6,431 nt of DNA, taken from contig CAYOKC010000175.1 of NCBI GenBank assembly GCA_964404415.1, positions 1 to 6,431 on the forward strand, written 5' to 3'. The notes beneath the pieces are model-generated. The model was given only the letters and a program-made list of their open reading frames with translations, was not told the origin of the DNA and ran no database searches. Positions 6,377 through 6,431 of the stretch are shown one piece after another. The DNA is from Leptolinea sp964404415 (GTDB lineage: Bacteria > Chloroflexota > Anaerolineae > Anaerolineales > Anaerolineaceae). A program made the translations under genes and the position numbers. The stretch's first letter is position 1, and each line of letters begins with the position of its first letter.

Positions 6377-6431
6377 TGTGAACTGCACCCCAAAAGTTGG
6401 ACACCACCAACAGAAAGGGGTGCAGTTTTTA
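6377..6431. mobile_element. Possible outer end of an IS3-family (IS150-like) insertion sequence, cut by the window edge
   Basis: TGTGAACTGCACCCC, then AAAAGTTGGAC (6377-6402), closely resembles the terminal inverted repeat of IS150-group elements as I remember it (TG tip, ACTGCACCC, then GTTGGAC). Reading inward goes to the right, so the element would continue past the window. No transposase sequence is visible, the opposite end and target duplication are out of view, and the outer boundary (6377 or 6379) is uncertain. The inverted copy at 6417-6427 could also make this a tiny non-autonomous derivative. The same bases can be read as a terminator. Confidence 0.4.
6381..6430 (+). terminator. 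Nested hairpin with T tract, possible ppk2 terminator
   Basis: AACTGCACCCC (6381-6391) pairs perfectly with GGGGTGCAGTT (6417-6427). Inside it GTTGG (6396-6400) pairs with CCAAC (6407-6411) around ACACCA, leaving small A-rich internal loops. The outer stem runs straight into TTTTT (6426-6430) on the plus strand. Position (27 bases after the ppk2 stop) and direction fit an intrinsic terminator. The long stem and the similarity to an insertion-sequence end give a competing reading of the same bases. Confidence 0.45.

Overview
This is an ordinary chromosomal stretch, most likely from a Chloroflexota (Anaerolineae-like) bacterium. That assignment is an inference. It rests on a mid-range GC content judged by eye, mostly weak Shine-Dalgarno sites, a PAS/GAF/HD-GYP sensor of a style common in that class, and menaquinone-type UbiE and RarD proteins. 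No single marker proves it.

Layout. At the left edge is the 5' part of a tRNA-Leu(CAG) gene on the minus strand, with a good promoter (TTGACA, 16 bp, TAAAAT). Diverging from it is a UbiE/MenG-type quinone methyltransferase gene (179-901, +). It runs head-on into a long minus-strand gene (898-3954), and the two stop codons overlap in the palindrome TTAA. The long gene encodes a 1018-residue membrane sensor (Cache, three PAS, GAF) ending in an intact HD-GYP domain, predicted to degrade cyclic di-GMP. A 339-bp gene-free spacer follows, with one perfect 12-bp hairpin that probably terminates the next gene. That gene (4294-5199, -) encodes a RarD-type EamA/DMT transporter. Diverging from it is a polyphosphate kinase 2 gene (ppk2, 5470-6354, +) with a near-ideal ribosome binding site. 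The last 55 bp hold a strong inverted repeat that reads either as a terminator for ppk2 or as the outer end of an IS3-family (IS150-like) element continuing past the window.

How the genes relate. They are transcribed separately (divergent or convergent pairs) and do not form an operon. The themes are respiratory quinone synthesis, second-messenger signalling, small-molecule transport and polyphosphate/nucleotide metabolism. I found no evidence of a new multi-gene system, CRISPR array, toxin-antitoxin pair or defence island. The points most worth a second look are the right-hand terminal repeat, the overlapping divergent promoter between rarD and ppk2, the open N-terminal extension of rarD, and the multi-domain c-di-GMP phosphodiesterase.
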